A stretch of 52,173 bases of DNA. Origin: an uncultured Bacteroidota bacterium. Lineage in GTDB: Bacteria; Bacteroidota; Bacteroidia; JABEUT01. Below the pieces are notes generated by a model that worked only from the letters and a program-made list of their open reading frames with translations, did no database searches and had not been told where the DNA came from. How positions within the stretch are numbered: position 1 is the first letter of the stretch; each line of letters starts with the position of its first letter. Positions 48,502-52,173 of the stretch are shown here, one piece after another. The position numbers were made by a program, and so were the translations under genes. The stretch is taken from contig CAIWVW010000082.1 in NCBI GenBank assembly GCA_903916255.1, forward strand, positions 1-52,173, given 5' to 3'.

Positions 48502-51500
48502 TTATTTAATCAGCGTTACCTTGCCTGTGTATGAATGTTGTTCATCCTGGCTGTCGGTAATATTTATCAGGTAAACATAGGTATCCTCCTGACTAATGGT
48601 ATTGCCACCGTTTACCGTGCCATCCCATCCAACATTTATATTGGTAGTATGGAATAGTTTTTGGCCCCAGCGGTCATAGATATACATTTCATACGTTTTG
48701 ATGTATGTACCCTTTGGCATAAAAACATCATTTAAACCATCGCCATTAGGGCTGAATGCATCGGGAATGTAAAATGTAAATAGCGGATTAACTACAAGGC
48801 AGTTTGTAACACTATCGATACAACCATGTATATCCACTACCATCAGGTGCGCACAAAATGTTCCCGTATCTGTATAGGTATGTTCCGGATTTTGCAGGAA
48901 GCTGGAAGAATCACCCTGCCCGAATGTCCAATACCATTCGCTGATAGTATATTTTCCGGTGCTTTGGTCGGTAAACTGCACCTGCGGGTTCATTATATTT
49001 ATGGGATTAGGAGAATATGTAAAGTTGGCTGTTGGTGGCGGATAAACGGTAATCAGGTTTAGCACTTTTAAAGTGCTGCTGCACCCGCTGTCGGAAGTTG
49101 CAGTTAAGCTAACCGAATAAACTCCGGTATCCTTATAGCAATATAGCGGGTCCGTAAGTTTTGAACTGTCTCCGTTGCCAAAATTCCATTCCCATTGAGA
49201 AATTCCGCCGGACGGAATTGTTGTCATATTTCTGAACTGAATGCAAAGCGGTACGCATCCGGTATAAATATCAGAACTGAAAGAAATTTTTGGAAGCGGG
49301 TCAACATTTATTGGTACTGTTAATGTTGCCATGCCTGAATTGCATCCATCTGTCAATTCAACCGTAACAGTTGTATCCTTTGTGGGATTAAATGTAACCG
49401 ATTGAGTCGTTAAATTACTCGGCAACCAAACATAATGATAAATGCCATCTCCTCCTGCACCGCTAGCAATCAAATTGATTGTACCACCGGGACAAACAGA
49501 AGTATTTCCGGAAATACTGAGTGTTAATGGGGCATCTACAAAAACAAACAGCGTTGCTTTAGTTACACATCCATTGGCATCGGTTACGGTAACAGTATAT
49601 GTAGTAGATGAAAGGGGATTAGTAGTTGTATTAGACGTAGTTCCTCCAGCAGGCGACCAGCTATAAATATATGGAGCTGTTCCGCCCGTTGCCGTTGAAA
49701 ATAAATTAGCTGGAGCCCCTGAACAATCAGTCTGAGGGCCGGAGGCAGTAACAACTAGTTTGGTAGGTTCAGTAATGGTAACCGAAGCTGTAGCTGTACA
49801 TCCATCGGCATCGGTAACGGTAAGCGTATATGTGCCGGCCGACAGATTCGATGCATTGGCTGTAATCTGAGCATTGCTCCAACTATATGCATACGGAGTT
49901 GTTCCGCCTGTGGTGGTAGATGTTGCCGAACCGTTGTTTCCGCCAAAACAACTTACATTGGTGGAGGTTAGGGATGTTGCCAACACAGTTGGTTGAGTAA
50001 TTGTAACAGATGCTGTTGCTGTACATCCATCAGCATCGGTAACGGTTACACTATATGTGCCAACTGTTAACCCCGTAATCAACGCATTTGTTCCGCCACC
50101 CGGCGCCCATACATATTTGTAAGGCAGGGTGCCGCCTGCTCCGGCAGCAGTGGCATTGCCATCTGTACCTCCATTACATTTTACATTATTTACTGCACCA
50201 ATGGAAGCTGATAAAGCCGTTGGCTGTGTTATGGCAGCTGTTGAAGTTGCAGTACATCCGTTGGCATCGGTTACGGTGATTGTATATACTCCGGCAATCA
50301 TACCTGTTCCGGTAGCATTTGTCCCGCCTGATGGAGTCCATGCATACACATAAGGGCCTGTGCCACCCGTAACATTTGCGGTTGCGCTTCCATTATTACC
50401 TCCGTTGCAACTTACATTTGCAGTTATTGTGGTTGTAACCGACAGTGCATTGGGTTGGGTGATAGTAACATCGTTCGTAGCCGTGCATCCATTGGCATCG
50501 GTTACGGTGATAGTATAGCTTCCTGCGCCCAGTCCTGTCCCGGTAGCATTGGTTCCGCCTGCGGGTGTCCATGCATAGGTATAGTTCAGGGTACCGCCGC
50601 CGGCAACAGAAATAGCTGTTCCGTTATTTCCGCCAAAACAACTTACGTTTGTTTGTCCGCTAATACTTACAGTAAGTGCTGTTGGCTGAGTTATGGTAAC
50701 TGTGGCCGTAACTGAACATCCGTTATTATCGGTAACTGTTACACTATAATTACCTGCTGCCATACCGGTTCCGGTAGCATTTGTTCCTCCTGATGGAGTC
50801 CACGCATAGGTATAGGGTATTGTTCCCCCTCCGGCGGTTACTGTTGCTGTTCCATTTGTTCCGCCGAAGCAACTTATATTAGTTGAAGAGGTAATGTTGG
50901 CCGTAAGTGCAGCCGGTTCTGTAATTGTAACTGTAGCAGTGGCTGTACAACCACTGGCATCTGTAATAGTGGCTGTATAGGTTCCGGCTGTTAATCCCGT
51001 CGCATTTGCATTGGTTCCTCCCGCTGGTGTCCATGCATACGTATAGTTTGGTGTGCCTCCTCCGGCAGTAACTGTTGCACTTCCTGTTGCACCTCCGTTA
51101 CACAGCACATTCGTAGATGCTGAAATGGTTGCTGTCAACAATGGCGGTTGGGTTATAGTTACTGTTGCTGTCTGTGTACATCCGTTTGCATCGGTTACAG
51201 TTACTGTGTATGTTCCGGCTGTTAATCCTGTTCCTGTAGCATTGGTCCCTCCCGCCGGTGCCCAGGCATAGGTATAGTTTGGTGTGCCTCCTCCGGCAGT
51301 TACTGTTGCTGTTCCACTATTGCCGCCATTACATAATTCGTTTACACTTGCCGTTATATTTGCAGTTACGGCCGTTGGTTGTGTAATCGTTACGGTTGCC
51401 GTTGATACACATCCATTCGCATCCTGAACCGTTACCGTATATATACCTGCGCTCATTCCTGTTCCTGTGGCATTCGTACCTCCCGCAGGGGTCCACGCAT

Positions 51501-52173
51501 AGGTATATGGTGCGGTTCCGCCTGTTGCTGTGGCAGTAGCTGTTCCATCACTGCCGCCATTGCAACTTACACCCGTACTTCCCGTTATACTTGCCGTTAC
51601 CGCTGATGGTTGGGTGACTGTTACATTAGCTGTTTCCGTACATCCGTTTGCATCTGTAACTACCACGGTATAGCTATTGGCTGAAAGTCCCGTTGCCGTA
51701 GAATTTGTGTTTCCACTTGGTGTCCATACATACGTATAGTTTGGTGTGCCTCCCCCTACTACCACCGTTGCACTTCCATTATTTAAATTACAACTGGCCT
51801 GAGTAAAGCTGGTGGTTGCAGTTAAAGCAGGTGGCTGGGTTATTGTTACAGTATTCGTTGCCGTGCACCCGTTTGCGTCCATTACCGTTATCGTATAGGT
51901 TCCGACTGTTAATCCCGTGGCATTTGCATTGGTTCCTCCCGCAGGTGTCCATGCATACGTATAGTTTGGTGTGCCTCCTCCGGCAGTTACAGTTGCACTT
52001 CCTGTTGCACCTCCGTTACACAGTACATTCGTATTTGCTGAAATGGTTGCTGTCAATAATGGTGGTTGGGTTATGGTTACTGTTGCTGTCTGTGTACATC
52101 CGTTTGCATCGGTTACAGTTACTGTGTATGTTCCGGCTGTTAATCCTGTTCCTGTAGCATTGGTCCCTCCCGC
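48502..52173 (-). CDS. Giant SprB-repeat adhesin with type B T9SS sorting domain (5' partial)
   Basis: The frame is open to the right edge, so the N-terminus is missing; more than 1200 residues are seen. It contains at least ten SprB-type repeats of about 77 residues (CNGGxxGxATVTxxGGTPNYxY, AWTPAGGTNAxATGLxAGTYTVTVTDANGCT, TVTITQP), one divergent repeat and an Ig-like part (SISGNTSVCPGG). Next come two PKD domains (FGNGDSSKLTDPLYCYKDTGVYSVSL and FGQGDSSSFLQNPEHTYTDTGTFCAHL) and a gliding-associated C-terminal domain: FYIPDAFSPNGDGLNDVF, EMYIYDRWGQKLF, GWDGT, YTGKVTLIK. This is a type B signal for type IX export, leading to surface attachment. SprB-like proteins act as adhesins in gliding. 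Gliding itself cannot be shown from this window. Confidence 0.94.
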   Translation of the reverse strand, partial: AGGTNATGTGLTAGTYTVTVTDANGCTQTATVTITQPPLLTATISANTNVLCNGGATGSATVTAGGGTPNYTYAWTPAGGTNANATGLTVGTYTITVMDANGCTATNTVTITQPPALTATTSFTQASCNLNNGSATVVVGGGTPNYTYVWTPSGNTNSTATGLSANSYTVVVTDANGCTETANVTVTQPSAVTASITGSTGVSCNGGSDGTATATATGGTAPYTYAWTPAGGTNATGTGMSAGIYTVTVQDANGCVSTATVTITQPTAVTANITASVNELCNGGNSGTATVTAGGGTPNYTYAWAPAGGTNATGTGLTAGTYTVTVTDANGCTQTATVTITQPPLLTATISASTNVLCNGGATGSATVTAGGGTPNYTYAWTPAGGTNANATGLTAGTYTATITDASGCTATATVTITEPAALTANITSSTNISCFGGTNGTATVTAGGGTIPYTYAWTPSGGTNATGTGMAAGNYSVTVTDNNGCSVTATVTITQPTALTVSISGQTNVSCFGGNNGTAISVAGGGTLNYTYAWTPAGGTNATGTGLGAGSYTITVTDANGCTATNDVTITQPNALSVTTTITANVSCNGGNNGSATANVTGGTGPYVYAWTPSGGTNATGTGMIAGVYTITVTDANGCTATSTAAITQPTALSASIGAVNNVKCNGGTDGNATAAGAGGTLPYKYVWAPGGGTNALITGLTVGTYSVTVTDADGCTATASVTITQPTVLATSLTSTNVSCFGGNNGSATSTTTGGTTPYAYSWSNAQITANASNLSAGTYTLTVTDADGCTATASVTITEPTKLVVTASGPQTDCSGAPANLFSTATGGTAPYIYSWSPAGGTTSNTTTNPLSSTTYTVTVTDANGCVTKATLFVFVDAPLTLSISGNTSVCPGGTINLIASGAGGDGIYHYVWLPSNLTTQSVTFNPTKDTTVTVELTDGCNSGMATLTVPINVDPLPKISFSSDIYTGCVPLCIQFRNMTTIPSGGISQWEWNFGNGDSSKLTDPLYCYKDTGVYSVSLTATSDSGCSSTLKVLNLITVYPPPTANFTYSPNPINIMNPQVQFTDQSTGKYTISEWYWTFGQGDSSSFLQNPEHTYTDTGTFCAHLMVVDIHGCIDSVTNCLVVNPLFTFYIPDAFSPNGDGLNDVFMPKGTYIKTYEMYIYDRWGQKLFHTTNINVGWDGTVNGGNTISQEDTYVYLINITDSQDEQHSYTGKVTLIK
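51013..51255. repeat. Higher-order repeat copy A in the SprB-like gene
   Basis: 243 bases nearly identical (about nine mismatches by eye) to 51931-52173. The offset is 918 bases, exactly 306 codons or four SprB repeats, so a four-repeat block was duplicated. Confidence 0.85.
51931..52173. repeat. Higher-order repeat copy B in the SprB-like gene
   Basis: Partner of 51013-51255, running into the right edge of the window, so the identical stretch may be longer. Confidence 0.85.

Noticed and set aside
48502-52173. Possible CRISPR or satellite array
   Set aside because: The periodic DNA is the protein-coding SprB repeat array; spacing is multiples of three and the frame is open throughout.

Overview
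The window looks like a chromosomal piece of an uncultured Bacteroidota bacterium of the Chitinophaga/Sphingobacteria-like kind. The evidence is that Bacteroidota-type -7 boxes (TAnnTTTG) lie just upstream of about fifteen genes with no Shine-Dalgarno sequences. Two proteins end in type IX secretion sorting domains (type A at 43116-44477, type B at 48502 to the right edge). There are also a 7TM-DISM adenylate cyclase, DUF5723 and DUF2279 envelope proteins, a Crp/Fnr-YceI pair, the long form of urocanate hydratase and tiny Lys/Ala-rich proteins. No rRNA, tRNA, CRISPR array, transposase or phage gene was seen.

Layout. 1-5.3 kb: the end of a Met/Cys-rich membrane-anchored protein, an adenylate cyclase, a cluster of REP-like palindromes, an unknown membrane protein, and a glycosyltransferase fused to a polysaccharide deacetylase. 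5.6-8.3 kb: a K+-channel-like mini-protein, Xaa-Pro aminopeptidase and an alpha/beta hydrolase. 8.3-12.1 kb (minus strand): an Mrp ATPase preceded by an alkyltransferase-like protein and an unknown gene, and followed by PIN-like and membrane-anchored HNH nuclease-like genes. 12.2-20 kb: rimK, an RlmI-type methyltransferase, topA, a GxxExxY gene framed by inverted repeats, an arginase-fold protein with a degraded metal site, and miaA. 20-28 kb: envelope proteins, a symporter-patatin operon and unknowns. 28-36 kb: a GNAT-like/small-protein cassette lodged between hutU and a second copy of the hutU 3' end, the haem genes hemCD and hemB, and recG. 36-46 kb: YceI, a Crp-type regulator, meaB, two glycosyltransferases, a GH16-like protein, S74 and NHL secreted proteins, and a PagL-like deacylase. 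46-52 kb: kup behind a long structured leader, then a giant SprB-repeat adhesin running off the right edge.

Most genes are housekeeping (DNA topology and repair, tRNA and ribosome modification, haem synthesis) or build the cell surface. The noncoding DNA is the unusual part. Five gaps between co-directional genes are filled by long imperfect hairpins; three of these are built from a 9-nt unit TTYRTAAAG. A perfect 23-bp palindrome pair interrupts a methyltransferase gene in frame. The GxxExxY gene is framed by 37-bp inverted repeats whose left arm encodes its N-terminus. The hutU 3' end is duplicated around a two-gene cassette. Two unrelated promoters share a 21-of-25 match. Functions given for unnamed proteins are inferences from motifs read by eye; no database search was run.
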